From NCBI GenBank assembly GCA_028278645.1, contig JANQDZ010000034.1, forward strand, positions 62,001-126,000: DNA of 64,000 nt, read 5' to 3'. How positions within the stretch are numbered: position 1 is the stretch's first letter; each line of letters starts with the position of its first letter. This document shows positions 45,469 to 54,837 of the stretch, piece after piece. Source of the DNA: Longimicrobiales bacterium (GTDB lineage Bacteria; Gemmatimonadota; Gemmatimonadetes; Longimicrobiales; Gaopeijiaceae). Made by a program: the position numbers and the translations under genes. Below the pieces are notes generated by a model, which saw nothing but the letters and a program-made list of their open reading frames with translations, was not told the origin of the DNA and ran no database searches.

Positions 45469-47817
45469 TTAGACTTTTTGGGACCCGTCACGGGGACCGA
45501 CGACCATGGGTTTCCGTTTTAGAACCTTCGCGGCCTTCCGGTGGCGTTTTTCGGTCCACTGGAGGAGGCGTTCCTGAGACCCAATCTCCTCGTCTTCCGA
45601 AGCCGGCCTCAGCTGCTCATAGCTGCCGTCGGGCCTCATCTCCCAGGCCGACCGCCGATCACCCAGCTGTGTGTCCAACAAGAACCTTAACAACTCCCTG
45701 GATTTCGGGTTCACCACGGGAGTGAGGATCTCGACCCTATTTGAAAGATTCCGCCGCATGATGTCGGCAGACCCGATAAGATACTCCTCATGTCCTCCTA
45801 TGCGGAAGTAAAACACCCGGGAATGTTCCAGGAACCGCCCGACGATGGAAACGACCCTGACATTCTCCGATAAGACCGGAATCCCAGGACGGAGCCTGCA
45901 GCTGTCCCGGATGATGAGGTCGACCTTTACTCCGGCCTGCGAAGCTTCGTACAACGCCCGGACCACACGGGGCTCTTCAAGGGCGTTCATCTTGAACTGC
46001 AGGAGGCTCGGAGTATCGGGTGAATGGGACCCGACGGCCGACTCGATCCGGTCCAGGAGGGCCTTCCTCATGGTCTTCGGGGCCTTGATGATCTTCCTGA
46101 AGTTCCGTTTCGGTTTGAATCCGGTCGTGAGATAGTTGAAGAGCTCGGTCAGGTCGTGACCGATATCGGCATCACTGGTAAAGAGCCCGAGGTCGGAGTA
46201 AAGGCGGGCGGTTACGGCGTGGTAGTTTCCGGTTCCGATATGGGCGTACCGCTGGATCCCGTCGTAGTCTTTCCGAACCACCAAAATAACTTTGCAGTGG
46301 GTCTTGAGCCCCACCACTCCGTAGGTCACATGGACGCCGGCCTCACTGAGCCGGTTGGCCCACCGAATGTTCGCTTCCTCATCGAAGCGGGCCTTCAACT
46401 CCATGACGACGGCCACCTGTTTCCCGTTTTTTGCTGCTTCGACGAGGTAGTCCAGGGCCTTGGTATCCTCTGACGTCCGGTAGAACGTCATCTTGATGGC
46501 CCGGACTTTTGGATCCCGGGCCGATTCCATCAACAACCGCTCCACTGATGTTTTGAAGGACTCGTATGGGTGGTGAACCAGGATTCCGCCGCAGTCACGA
46601 ATGACATGGAAGATGGAGCGGTCCGAGGCCACCGAGAGTTCGGAATTGTCCGCCGGCGCATGTGGCGGGTCCCGAAGCTCCGGGATATCCAGCTCCGCGA
46701 TCTCCATCAGGTCTCGGAGTGAAAGGAGGCCGTCCTTCTCGAAGACGTCAGCGTCCTCGTTCAGGCCCAACTCCGCTGCAAGCATCCCCCGGAGGGCCGG
46801 GTCCATGCCCGGTTGAGTTTCCAGCCTGACGATGGGGGCGAAGCGCCGTTCCCTCAGCTCAGACTGGATCACCGAAAGCAGATCGTCGGCCGTCTCTTCA
46901 TCCAACTCGGCGTTGGCATTCCTCGTCACCCTGAAGAGATCACAACTTTCGATCTCGAGGCCAGGGAATAAGAGATCCAGATTCTCCATCATGACCAGCT
47001 CGAGGGGAACGGCCACCCGCCGGTCACGCAGCCACACAAACCTGGACGTACCCGCACCCACGGGCACCTTCACCCGGGCCAGTGCCGAGGTCAGAGATCC
47101 GTTTTGTTGGATCCGGACAAGAAGGTTCAACGAGAGGTTCGAAATGAACGGGAAGGGATGGGCCGGATCGGTTCCCTGGGGCGTCACCAAGGGGTAGATG
47201 TTCTCCAGGTACTCCTCCCGTAGCTCTTCCTTCTCCTCCTCGGTCAGATCGTCGTAGGTCCCGACCAGCACGCCATGGCGCCGAAGGAGTTCGAGCACCT
47301 CGAGAAGCGTTTGGTTCTGGAGCTCTTCCAGATCCCGAACGATCTCGTAGCTGTCATCGATCTGCTCCCGGGGCGTTCGGCCATCGACCGTGAGCCGGCT
47401 CATACCTGCGCCGAGCTGTTGTTTCAGGCCGCCGATTCGTTTCATGAAAAACTCGTCGAGGTTTGATCCGACGATTGAAACGAACTTCACCCGTTCCAGG
47501 AGGGGTGTACGGGAATCCCGGGCTTCGTGGAGAACCCGGTAGTTGAAGTTCAGCCAGGTAAGCTCCCGATTCAGATAACATTCGGGGGCCATGAGGTCGA
47601 AGTCCCCTCCGGCATCGGGTTCGGGTCGCGGGGTTCCGTCGGCCGGGGTCCTTCCCCGCCCACCCTCGGGATCCGACCTGGACTCCGACCGTACGCCGGG
47701 GGAAATGACCTTCCCGGGGGTTTCAGGGGTCGACACCTGTTCGGAGGCCGGTTCCCCATCCGGGACGATTCGGAGGAGCCCCTCACCGTTCTCGATGGCT
47801 TTTCCTTCTTTTCCCAT
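45469..47817 (-). CDS. ppk1: Polyphosphate kinase 1
   Basis: 782-residue enzyme that polymerises the gamma-phosphate of ATP into polyphosphate. The first about 70 residues are a Pro/Gly/charged, probably disordered extension not seen in most PPK1 proteins. The core begins YLNRELTWLNFNYRVLHEA and has SNLDEFFMKRIGG, the catalytic His in YAHIGTGNYHAVTARLYSD and the later NVRVVSIVGRFLEHSRVFYF. ATG 47817 follows GAGG at 5-base spacing, 8 bp after the PPK2 stop. The operon order is PPK2-type AMP phosphotransferase, ppk1, Na/Pi symporter. Confidence 0.96.
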   Translation of the reverse strand: MGKEGKAIENGEGLLRIVPDGEPASEQVSTPETPGKVISPGVRSESRSDPEGGRGRTPADGTPRPEPDAGGDFDLMAPECYLNRELTWLNFNYRVLHEARDSRTPLLERVKFVSIVGSNLDEFFMKRIGGLKQQLGAGMSRLTVDGRTPREQIDDSYEIVRDLEELQNQTLLEVLELLRRHGVLVGTYDDLTEEEKEELREEYLENIYPLVTPQGTDPAHPFPFISNLSLNLLVRIQQNGSLTSALARVKVPVGAGTSRFVWLRDRRVAVPLELVMMENLDLLFPGLEIESCDLFRVTRNANAELDEETADDLLSVIQSELRERRFAPIVRLETQPGMDPALRGMLAAELGLNEDADVFEKDGLLSLRDLMEIAELDIPELRDPPHAPADNSELSVASDRSIFHVIRDCGGILVHHPYESFKTSVERLLMESARDPKVRAIKMTFYRTSEDTKALDYLVEAAKNGKQVAVVMELKARFDEEANIRWANRLSEAGVHVTYGVVGLKTHCKVILVVRKDYDGIQRYAHIGTGNYHAVTARLYSDLGLFTSDADIGHDLTELFNYLTTGFKPKRNFRKIIKAPKTMRKALLDRIESAVGSHSPDTPSLLQFKMNALEEPRVVRALYEASQAGVKVDLIIRDSCRLRPGIPVLSENVRVVSIVGRFLEHSRVFYFRIGGHEEYLIGSADIMRRNLSNRVEILTPVVNPKSRELLRFLLDTQLGDRRSAWEMRPDGSYEQLRPASEDEEIGSQERLLQWTEKRHRKAAKVLKRKPMVVGPRDGSQKV

Positions 47818-47824
47818 TATGACC

Positions 47825-49375
47825 TCAGAGTGCCTTTTCCAGGGCCGCGCAAACCTCGTCGAGGACGCGTACCCGAGCGTGTTTCTTGTCATTCCCCTCG
47901 ATCAAGACCCAGGGGGAAGTCTGGGTGCTGGTCCGCTCGACCATATCATTCACGGCTTGTTCGTAGGCTTCCCACCGATCCCGATTCCGCCAGTCCTCCT
48001 CGGTCAGCTTCCAGCTCTTGAGGGGGTCTTTCGCCCGGGCCTCGAATCTCTTCTCCTGCTCCTTCGGGGTGACGTGTATCCAGAACTTCTTCAGCACGAT
48101 CCCGTGTCCGGCGAGTTCCGATTCGAAATCGTTGATCTCGGCATAGGCCCGTCGCCACTCCTCCTCATGGGCGAAACCCTCAATACGCTCCACCAGGACC
48201 CGCCCATACCAACTGCGATCGAAGATGGTCACCCGACCAGCCCTGGGAACATTCCGCCAGAAACGCCAGAGGTAGTGATGAGCACGCTCCTCTTCGGTAG
48301 GCGCGGCCACGGCGATTACCTGATAAAAGCGGGCGTCGAGCTCCCGGACCAACCGTCGGATGGCGCCACCCTTTCCTGCCGCGTCCCACCCTTCGAAGAC
48401 GAGGATCATTGAGACCCCCTCCTTCCTGGCCGCCCGCTGCAAATCAAAAAGCCGGCTGTGGAGCTTCCCCAAAGCCTTCTTATACTCGGCTTTCCAGAGC
48501 CGTTTTCCCATATCGAGGGTTGAGAGAACAGTGGTCGTGGGGAGCCGAGGGGACTCTTCCCCGGCGGCCGCGGGTTCTGGGTTATCCCCCTCTTCGTATC
48601 CACTACGCCCCTCGAGGGACGGACCGACGATGTTGGCCTCTGGCCCCGCCTGGTACGAGTTCTTCTCTGCCGTCAGCCCTCGACGGATGGCGTGAAGGAG
48701 GGCCGTTCCCACCTCCAGGTTTCGGAATCGGGAGTCGAACCCCTCGATGATATGCCAGGGCGCGGACCCCGTGCTGGTCCGCATGATCAGGTGCTCCGCC
48801 ACCGGCACGAACTCATCGTATCGTTTCCAGTGCTCCCAGTCCTTCTTCGTCACCCTCCAGGCCTGAGCCGAATCCGATTCCAGCGTTTGGAAAGCCTTTT
48901 TCTGCTGTCTCTTTCCGAGGTGGAGCCAGAACTTGAGGATGACCGCCCCGTCCACGGCCAGCGTCCGCTCGAATGCCAGGTTGCGGGACAACGCCTGGTC
49001 GAAGCTGTCCTGACTGATCTCACCATACACCCGCTTCAAGAACGGGTCCGAATACCAGGCCTTGAGGAAGATCCCTGTTCGCCCGGCGGCAGGGAGATCC
49101 CGCCAATAGCGCCAGAAGGTCGGCCGCTCAGCCTCCTCCGTGGTGGGTCTGTCATAGGCTTGGGTGGTGATGAGCCGCGTGTCCATCCACTCATGAAGAG
49201 TATTGACCGTTTCGCCCTTACCGGCGCCATCGACGCCATGGAAAAGGACGATGACCGGGAACCCCGCCTTTTTCAGGCGGAACTGGGCGTCGAGGAGCTC
49301 CTTCCGCAGACCGACCACCCTCTCCTTATAGGTCGTTTTCGTGACCTTCTGGCCTAGTTCCGCTGTTTCGAACAT
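47825..49375 (-). CDS. pap: Polyphosphate:AMP phosphotransferase, two fused PPK2 domains
   Basis: 516 residues made of two PPK2 domains in tandem, the class II arrangement that phosphorylates AMP to ADP with polyphosphate. Walker A loops are GVDGAGKG (residues 47-54) and GWDAAGKG (329-336); matching Walker B/lid pieces are YDRPTTEEAERPTFWRYWRDLP and TIFDRSWYGRVLVERIEGFA. In such tandem proteins the second domain is usually the active one, and its loop here is the more canonical. It is the first gene of the polyP operon, divergent from the CHAD-ParA operon. Confidence 0.93.
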   Translation of the reverse strand: MFETAELGQKVTKTTYKERVVGLRKELLDAQFRLKKAGFPVIVLFHGVDGAGKGETVNTLHEWMDTRLITTQAYDRPTTEEAERPTFWRYWRDLPAAGRTGIFLKAWYSDPFLKRVYGEISQDSFDQALSRNLAFERTLAVDGAVILKFWLHLGKRQQKKAFQTLESDSAQAWRVTKKDWEHWKRYDEFVPVAEHLIMRTSTGSAPWHIIEGFDSRFRNLEVGTALLHAIRRGLTAEKNSYQAGPEANIVGPSLEGRSGYEEGDNPEPAAAGEESPRLPTTTVLSTLDMGKRLWKAEYKKALGKLHSRLFDLQRAARKEGVSMILVFEGWDAAGKGGAIRRLVRELDARFYQVIAVAAPTEEERAHHYLWRFWRNVPRAGRVTIFDRSWYGRVLVERIEGFAHEEEWRRAYAEINDFESELAGHGIVLKKFWIHVTPKEQEKRFEARAKDPLKSWKLTEEDWRNRDRWEAYEQAVNDMVERTSTQTSPWVLIEGNDKKHARVRVLDEVCAALEKAL

Positions 49376-49469
49376 TCATGCATCCCGCGTCGGCCGATGC
49401 TCTCCTACCCTGCATTGAGCTGGCATTTTGGTCCCCTCCCCTTCCACAGGTGAAAGGAGCCAAAAAAAC

Positions 49470-49506
49470 AAACTGGGCGAGCCGCCCGGTTTTTCCCCAT
49501 ATTATA
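49470..49506 (-). promoter_or_regulatory. Hairpin with T-tracts and TATAAT box in the divergent polyP region
   Basis: An 8-bp stem with AGC loop (49472-49490) is flanked by T-runs on both strands: five on plus, seven of eight on minus. On the minus strand TATAAT (49506-49501) lies just upstream, so a transcript toward the PPK2 gene could begin at or within this hairpin. No good -35 box is visible. Confidence 0.45.
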
Positions 49507-49577
49507 AACTACTGTTTACTCATGATCCGTGCACAGGATTTTGACCCCCCGGTACCGCAAAAGGGAGGTGAGGGCCG

Positions 49578-51203
49578 GTGTCTCTTTTCGTTCTGCGGGA
49601 AAAAACCCCACCAGACGAGTTGGTGAAAGAGCTGGGTGAGGTCTTTCCCATCGAGGTCCGGAAAGAACCCAAAGAGCGCGTAACCTACCATGATACCTTC
49701 GATTGGAGTTTGGACCGAGCCGGCCTCACCCTTGCGACGACGCGCATCGGAAGGCAGGTCCGGGTGGCCCTCACGACCACCGACGGCCGGGTCCTGGACT
49801 CCATCGCCCAAAATACCCCAGAATTTGCGTCCGACCTCGCACCGGCCCCTCTCCCGGGGATCGTGGAGCCCGTCGCCAAACACCGACGGCTATTACCGAG
49901 AGCCCGGGGGGAGTGGACGGGGATCTTCATCTCGATAGTGAATCCGGACGGAAAAGCCGTCGGTCGCCTGCGGATACGGATTGGGACCGCCACCCCTTCG
50001 AACGGCGAGGGGGAGATCGACTTGGCACCCCGGATCGAGTTCTTCGCCCTCAAAGGCTACAACGCCGAAGAAAAGCGAGTCACGGCTTTCCTGAAGGAGC
50101 GATTCCGGGTAAAGCGCGTGAAGCGGTCCGAACAGGCGGCGATTTACGATGCCGTCGGCTTGTCACCCGGGGACTATACGTCCTCACTCCGACTGAAACT
50201 CGACCCTGAGGCCCCCGCCGCCGGAGCGGCCAAACAGATCCATTTGGGGCTTCTGCGGATCATCGAGGCGAACCGAGAGGGGCTGACCAGGGACTGGGAT
50301 GCCGAGTTCCTGCACGACTTCCGCACCGCCGTCAGGAGGACGAGGTCAGCCCTCAGTCAGATTCGCGACGTATTCCCGCCTGATGTGGCCGATCACTTCA
50401 TGAAGGAGTTTCGGTGGCTGGGGTCAAAAACCGGACCAGCAAGGGACATCGACGTATACCTCCTGAAAATCCCGGCCTATCGGGCCGCCCTTTACCCCTC
50501 GGCCAGGAAGGATTTGGAGCCGCTTGTTCGGCTCCTCAAGGAGAAGAAAAAAGCCGAGCTCAGCCGCTTACGTCGGTGCATCCACTCCAGACGGTTCAAG
50601 AAACTGCTGGGGGATTGGCGGGTTTTCCTGGAGGACTCGGAGGGGGCGGAGGCCGTGGGTTCGGAGACCGGGGGCTCGGAAACGGAGGCCCCGGCACCTC
50701 TCCGGGCCAACACGCCCATCAAAGAGGTGGCGTCTTCGCGGATTTGGGCCGCCTTCAGGAAGGTCCAGAAAAAGGGGAGCCGGATTGGTCAGTTTTCTCC
50801 GGCTGAAGACCTGCACAAGCTCCGGTTGGACTGTAAGAAGCTCCGATACCTCCTGAGGTTCTTCCAGAGCCTTTACCCGGCAGATGCCCTGGACCCAGTG
50901 ATCAGGGAGATCAAGAACCTCCAGGATCATCTAGGGGACTACAACGATCTTCAGGTTCAGCGGGATGCCCTGAGAGGTTTCGCCGAGGAGATCATGGAAT
51001 CCAAAGCAGCTCCCCCTGCCACCCTCCTGGCCATGGGGCAGCTCATGGGACAGCTGGAAGGGAAACAGCATAAGGAGCGGGATCTCTTCCATGACCACTT
51101 CTCGAGATTCTCTCGAGAGCGAAACGTCAGGCGTTTCCGCCGACTTTTCGGTCCAGAGCCGGACACGGATGCCCAAACCCCATCCAAAAGGAAAAAACGG
51201 TGA
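49578..51203 (+). CDS. CHAD domain protein with degenerate CYTH-like N-terminus
   Basis: 541 residues, GTG start with GGAGGTGA 6 bases upstream. The N-terminal about 200 residues recall CYTH domains (RVTYHDTFDWSLDRAGLTL, PRIEFFALKGYN), but the catalytic E-x-E-x-K is missing. The C-terminal 320 residues are a CHAD domain: FLHDFRTAVRRTRSALSQIRDVF, GSKTGPARDIDVYL, LHKLRLDCKKLRYLLRFFQSLYP and LQDHLGDYNDLQV, rich in conserved His and Arg. CHAD proteins bind polyphosphate and can localise to polyP granules. The stop overlaps the parA-like gene start (GTGA), so the two proteins are made together. Confidence 0.88.
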   Translation: MSLFVLREKTPPDELVKELGEVFPIEVRKEPKERVTYHDTFDWSLDRAGLTLATTRIGRQVRVALTTTDGRVLDSIAQNTPEFASDLAPAPLPGIVEPVAKHRRLLPRARGEWTGIFISIVNPDGKAVGRLRIRIGTATPSNGEGEIDLAPRIEFFALKGYNAEEKRVTAFLKERFRVKRVKRSEQAAIYDAVGLSPGDYTSSLRLKLDPEAPAAGAAKQIHLGLLRIIEANREGLTRDWDAEFLHDFRTAVRRTRSALSQIRDVFPPDVADHFMKEFRWLGSKTGPARDIDVYLLKIPAYRAALYPSARKDLEPLVRLLKEKKKAELSRLRRCIHSRRFKKLLGDWRVFLEDSEGAEAVGSETGGSETEAPAPLRANTPIKEVASSRIWAAFRKVQKKGSRIGQFSPAEDLHKLRLDCKKLRYLLRFFQSLYPADALDPVIREIKNLQDHLGDYNDLQVQRDALRGFAEEIMESKAAPPATLLAMGQLMGQLEGKQHKERDLFHDHFSRFSRERNVRRFRRLFGPEPDTDAQTPSKRKKR

Positions 51204-51970
51204 GGATCCTGGCCACCTATAACTTCAAGGGTGGCGTAGGGAAGACGGCTACCGCCGTGAACCTGGCCTACCTGGCGGCCATGGACGGGGCCAAAACCCT
51301 CGTCTGGGACCTCGACCCTCAGGGCGCCGCGTCATTTTATTTCCGGGTAAAGCCAAGGGTAAAGGGAGGGGCGAGGAAACTCGCGAAGGGTGATCTGAAC
51401 CTGGGCGGGAGGATCAAAGCCACCGACTTCGAGAGCCTCGATTTACTCCCTGCCGATTTTTCATACCGCCACCTCGACCTCGACCTGGACAAGGCCAAAA
51501 AGCCCGAGAAGCAGATCTCCAGGATTCTCAAGCCTCTGAGAAAAGAATACGACCTCCTTTTTATCGACTGCGCGCCCAGCATATCCCTCGTGTCCGAGAG
51601 TGTATTCCGAGCGTCCGACGTCCTACTCGTACCCACTGTTCCAACGCCCCTTTCTCTCCGGACGCTGCTTCAACTGTTAAAAACCGTCCGAAAAGCCGGC
51701 CTGAAAGGACTGGGGATATTCCCGTTCTTTTGCATGGTGGACCGTCGCCGAACACTACACCGGGGTACGGCCGATCTGGCGGAGCAGATCCCGGTCCCGT
51801 TCCTCGGTACGGAGATCCCCTATTCCAGCCTGGTGGAGCAGATGGGTCTGAGGCGGGCTCCCCTCCACACGTTCGCCAGGAGATCAAAACCCGCTCTCGC
51901 CTACGAAGCGCTCTGGTACGAGATCGGCGACTGGCTGGAGGACGGGAGTGGGTATTTCACGAAGGGTTAG
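51200..51970 (+). CDS. ParA-family ATPase coupled to CHAD protein
   Basis: 256-residue ParA/MinD-type ATPase. The deviant Walker A is NFKGGVGKTATA with both the signature Lys10 and the P-loop Lys15; DLDPQGAAS is Walker A'; LLFIDCAPS is Walker B. A basic stretch around residues 45-65 (VKPRVKGGARKLAKG) could contact nucleoid DNA. There is no ParB gene or visible parS-like array nearby, so it is probably not a chromosome-partition ParA. Its GTG start overlaps the CHAD stop, so a role in positioning the CHAD/polyP structure is the natural hypothesis. Confidence 0.9.
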   Translation: MRILATYNFKGGVGKTATAVNLAYLAAMDGAKTLVWDLDPQGAASFYFRVKPRVKGGARKLAKGDLNLGGRIKATDFESLDLLPADFSYRHLDLDLDKAKKPEKQISRILKPLRKEYDLLFIDCAPSISLVSESVFRASDVLLVPTVPTPLSLRTLLQLLKTVRKAGLKGLGIFPFFCMVDRRRTLHRGTADLAEQIPVPFLGTEIPYSSLVEQMGLRRAPLHTFARRSKPALAYEALWYEIGDWLEDGSGYFTKG

Positions 51971-51982
51971 GTGGGGGCGGCC

Positions 51983-52003
51983 GGCCGGGTGCCACTCCCG
52001 GCC
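51983..52003. terminator. GC hairpin between convergent parA-like and CYTH genes
   Basis: A perfect 7-bp stem (51983-51989 with 51997-52003, loop 7). No T-run on either side, so it may be only a partial terminator. Confidence 0.4.
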
Positions 52004-52008
52004 CTGGA

Positions 52009-52611
52009 TCAGGCCAACCCGGCCGCCTCCTTGAACCGAGAATACTTCCCTATCATCGAGATGGTTGCCGACGGGGCGATGCTCTTGACCTTGGCCACCA
52101 GGGCATGATGCTGTTCTTCGGAAGGGCCTTCGATCTCCACCTCGTAGAGGACGGCCCCGTCAGGGAGAACAGTGCGGTCGAGCTCCACGGATCCCAGTCC
52201 CTGCCAATGGACAACCGATCTGTGATTCCTCATCCATCCGAGGCGCCTCAGACGGCTGGCCCCCAGGGCCCGCAGGTGCTCCGCGATGACCTCCGGCAGG
52301 TTGTCACCCACTGGAATCCACCGCTTTGGCCGGGGGGATAAACTCGGTCCGGCTTCGGAGAGGGGGTGCTCCAACTCCAGCATCTCCCTCATCACACCTT
52401 TCCACCCCACCGGGATTTTGAGGGTGGCCATCCCTCCCCCCCCGGCCTCCAGCCGCACCCTGAAATACCCCGATCGCTTCCCGATCAGGCCCGGGTCTTG
52501 AAAGTAGATGTTCAGCTGGTCCGTACTTTCCAGCAGCTGTCCGTCAGCCAGGACTCGTTGAAAGTCCCGCTCCGAAACGACCAGCTTGGTCTCCCTCTCG
52601 ATCGGTGACAT
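52009..52611 (-). CDS. CYTH domain protein (triphosphate tunnel enzyme family)
   Basis: 200 residues from ATG 52611. The N-terminal E5-x-E7-x-K9 (MSPIERETKL) is the CYTH signature; further charged strands are YFRVRLEAGG, MATLKIPV, REMLELEHPL, HRSVVHWQGLGSVELDRT and VLYEVEIEGPSEEQHH. CYTH enzymes bind triphosphate groups; activities include inorganic triphosphatase and adenylate or thiamine-triphosphate chemistry. Beside PPK1, PPK2 and CHAD genes, a role in short-chain polyphosphate turnover is likely. It is convergent with the ParA-like gene. Confidence 0.86.
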   Translation of the reverse strand: MSPIERETKLVVSERDFQRVLADGQLLESTDQLNIYFQDPGLIGKRSGYFRVRLEAGGGGMATLKIPVGWKGVMREMLELEHPLSEAGPSLSPRPKRWIPVGDNLPEVIAEHLRALGASRLRRLGWMRNHRSVVHWQGLGSVELDRTVLPDGAVLYEVEIEGPSEEQHHALVAKVKSIAPSATISMIGKYSRFKEAAGLA

Positions 52612-52660
52612 GGCTCCGGGATCCGAGGGTTCCCTCAAAAAGGGAGTCTAGAGGTCCAGG

Positions 52661-54835
52661 TCAGGCCATCAACCTCCAAACCTGGGCTACCAGAAAAGTA
52701 ACTATGAACCCGAGGGCCAGGGGCAGTCCTCCGGAGAGTGCGGTCCACCGCCAACTCTTCGTCTCCTGGTAAATCGTGTAGAGGGTCGTGGAGCAAGGGT
52801 TATGGAGTAGACTGAAGAGCATCAGGTTCACTCCGGTGAGCGTGGACCAACCGGCAAGGGTGAGGATCTCCCCCGTCACCGCCGATCCCCGCTCGAACAT
52901 GACACCCGCCCCCTCCCCGATCCCGGCCTCCGGCAGGAGCAGCGTGGTCAGCATGAGCACGGTGGGGATGACAATCTCGTTCGCCGGAATCGCCACTACG
53001 TAGGCCAGCAGAATGACCCCGTTCAAACCGAGGAGAAGGCCGAAAGGGTCCAGGGCACCAGCAACTGCGCCGGCGAGGCTACCTTCTCCGGCGGGGATAT
53101 TTGCCACGAGCCAAATGGCTGCCCCGGCAGGGAGGGCAAAGACAACCGCCCTCCAGAGCACGATGAGGGTCCGGTCGATAAGGGAGGTGTAGAGTGTCTG
53201 AAGGACCCTCGGCGGGCGGTACGGGGGCAGCTCGAGGCTGAATGTGGTCGCCTCACCTATCAGTACGGTCCTGGACAAGAACCATGAAGTGAGGAACATG
53301 AAGCCGATCCCCAGGACCGCCACAAAAACAACCGAAGCTGCCGAGAGCACACCCGCCAAATGGGCCGGGGCGAGGGTACCCAGGAAGATGGACGCGATCA
53401 GGATCTGAGTCGGCCACCGACCGTTACAGAGGGAGAAGTTGTTGGTGATGATGGCGATCAGGCGTTCACGGGGACTGTCGATAACTCGGGTCGCAACGAC
53501 ACCGGCCGCATTACACCCGAATCCCATGCACATGGTGAGGGCTTGCTTCCCGTGGGCCCCCGCTCTTCGGAAAAGGGAGTCCAGGTTGAAGGCCACCCTC
53601 GGGAGGTAACCGAAATCTTCCAAGAGCGTGAAGAGCGGGAAGAAGATGGCCATGGGTGGAAGCATGACCGAAATCACCCACGCTGTTGCCAAATACATAC
53701 CGTCGAACAACAAGCCGTTCAGCCACCATGGGAATCCGAGGCTTTCCCCCGCGCCCACGAGTACGGGATGGAAGCCGTCGATGAGGACGGACGCGAGGAA
53801 TGCTGACGGGACGTTTGCACCCTCGACGGTGATCCAAAAAACAACAGCCAGGACCAGGAGCATCAGGGGGAATCCGAACCACTTACTGGTCAGAAGGCCA
53901 TCCAGTTTTCGGTCCAATTCGAACCGTGCCTTCTTTACCCCCGCCGCCATTGATTCGCCAGCAATCTCCTCTGCAGCTCCAAACAAACTCTCTGTCAAAC
54001 GATCGTGGAATTCAGGGCTGAGGGTCCACCGAAGGGACGTGGCCAACTCGAGAACGGGCTCCGAGTCGACCTCAGCGCCGAACTCCCCCGACTGTAGAGC
54101 CTCCTCAACGCTCTCATCGGCATTGAGTAGCCTCAATGCGAGCCACCGGGCGTTGGGCACCCCGGGAATCGCACGCTCCACGGCGGGTTTGAGCTGGTCG
54201 ATGGCTGTCTCGACGTCGTTCGGTAGGCGCTCCAACCGGTAGGGTTTGGTTTCTCTTGCTCCGGTCGCCACCTCGTGGACCGCCTTCAGGAGGTCCTGGA
54301 TTCCACGTTTCTCCCTGGCGACCGTTGGGACGACTGGGACACCGAGGCGGGCCTCCAACGCCCCCACATCGATAGCGATCCCGTGCCGCTTCGCCTCGTC
54401 CATGAGATTGAGGCAAACCACCACGCGAGGGGTGATCTCAAGGATCTGAAGGACAAGGTTCAGGTTACGCTCGAGCCTGGTGGCGTCGACCACCACCACC
54501 GTGACATCGGGCCGCCCAAAAAGAATGAAGTCCCGCGCGACCTCTTCGTCCGCGCTTCCTGCCTGCAGAGAGTAGGTCCCTGGAAGGTCCACAAGTTTGA
54601 CCCGTTTTCCTTCGTTGGCAAAGACGCCTTCAGCCCGCACCACGGTCTTGCCGGGCCAGTTCCCCGTATGCTGTCGAAGGCCCGTCAGGGCGTTGAAGAC
54701 CGTGCTCTTCCCTGTGTTCGGATTCCCTGCTAACGCCACCAGAACGTCCCAGCGGTCAGGCTGAAGGCCCAGGGGGATAAGCTCTTCGTCCCTGTTTATG
54801 CGGGTCCTGGTGGGAGCGGACTCGGTGACCGACAT
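52661..54835 (-). CDS. feoB: Ferrous iron transporter B
   Basis: 724-residue Fe2+ uptake protein. The N-terminal G domain has G1 GNPNTGKST (residues 37-45), G3 DLPGTYS (83-89) and G4 NLMDEA; a helical GDI-like linker follows. The membrane part has the two gate motifs, here GFGCNAAGVVATRVI with the conserved Cys and NGRWPTQILI, and about ten helices. It starts 2 bp after the DtxR-FeoA gene stop and should be iron-repressed with it through the palindrome at 55904. There is no separate feoA or feoC; the FeoA function appears fused to the regulator. Confidence 0.96.
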   Translation of the reverse strand: MSVTESAPTRTRINRDEELIPLGLQPDRWDVLVALAGNPNTGKSTVFNALTGLRQHTGNWPGKTVVRAEGVFANEGKRVKLVDLPGTYSLQAGSADEEVARDFILFGRPDVTVVVVDATRLERNLNLVLQILEITPRVVVCLNLMDEAKRHGIAIDVGALEARLGVPVVPTVAREKRGIQDLLKAVHEVATGARETKPYRLERLPNDVETAIDQLKPAVERAIPGVPNARWLALRLLNADESVEEALQSGEFGAEVDSEPVLELATSLRWTLSPEFHDRLTESLFGAAEEIAGESMAAGVKKARFELDRKLDGLLTSKWFGFPLMLLVLAVVFWITVEGANVPSAFLASVLIDGFHPVLVGAGESLGFPWWLNGLLFDGMYLATAWVISVMLPPMAIFFPLFTLLEDFGYLPRVAFNLDSLFRRAGAHGKQALTMCMGFGCNAAGVVATRVIDSPRERLIAIITNNFSLCNGRWPTQILIASIFLGTLAPAHLAGVLSAASVVFVAVLGIGFMFLTSWFLSRTVLIGEATTFSLELPPYRPPRVLQTLYTSLIDRTLIVLWRAVVFALPAGAAIWLVANIPAGEGSLAGAVAGALDPFGLLLGLNGVILLAYVVAIPANEIVIPTVLMLTTLLLPEAGIGEGAGVMFERGSAVTGEILTLAGWSTLTGVNLMLFSLLHNPCSTTLYTIYQETKSWRWTALSGGLPLALGFIVTFLVAQVWRLMA

Positions 54836-54837
54836 GG

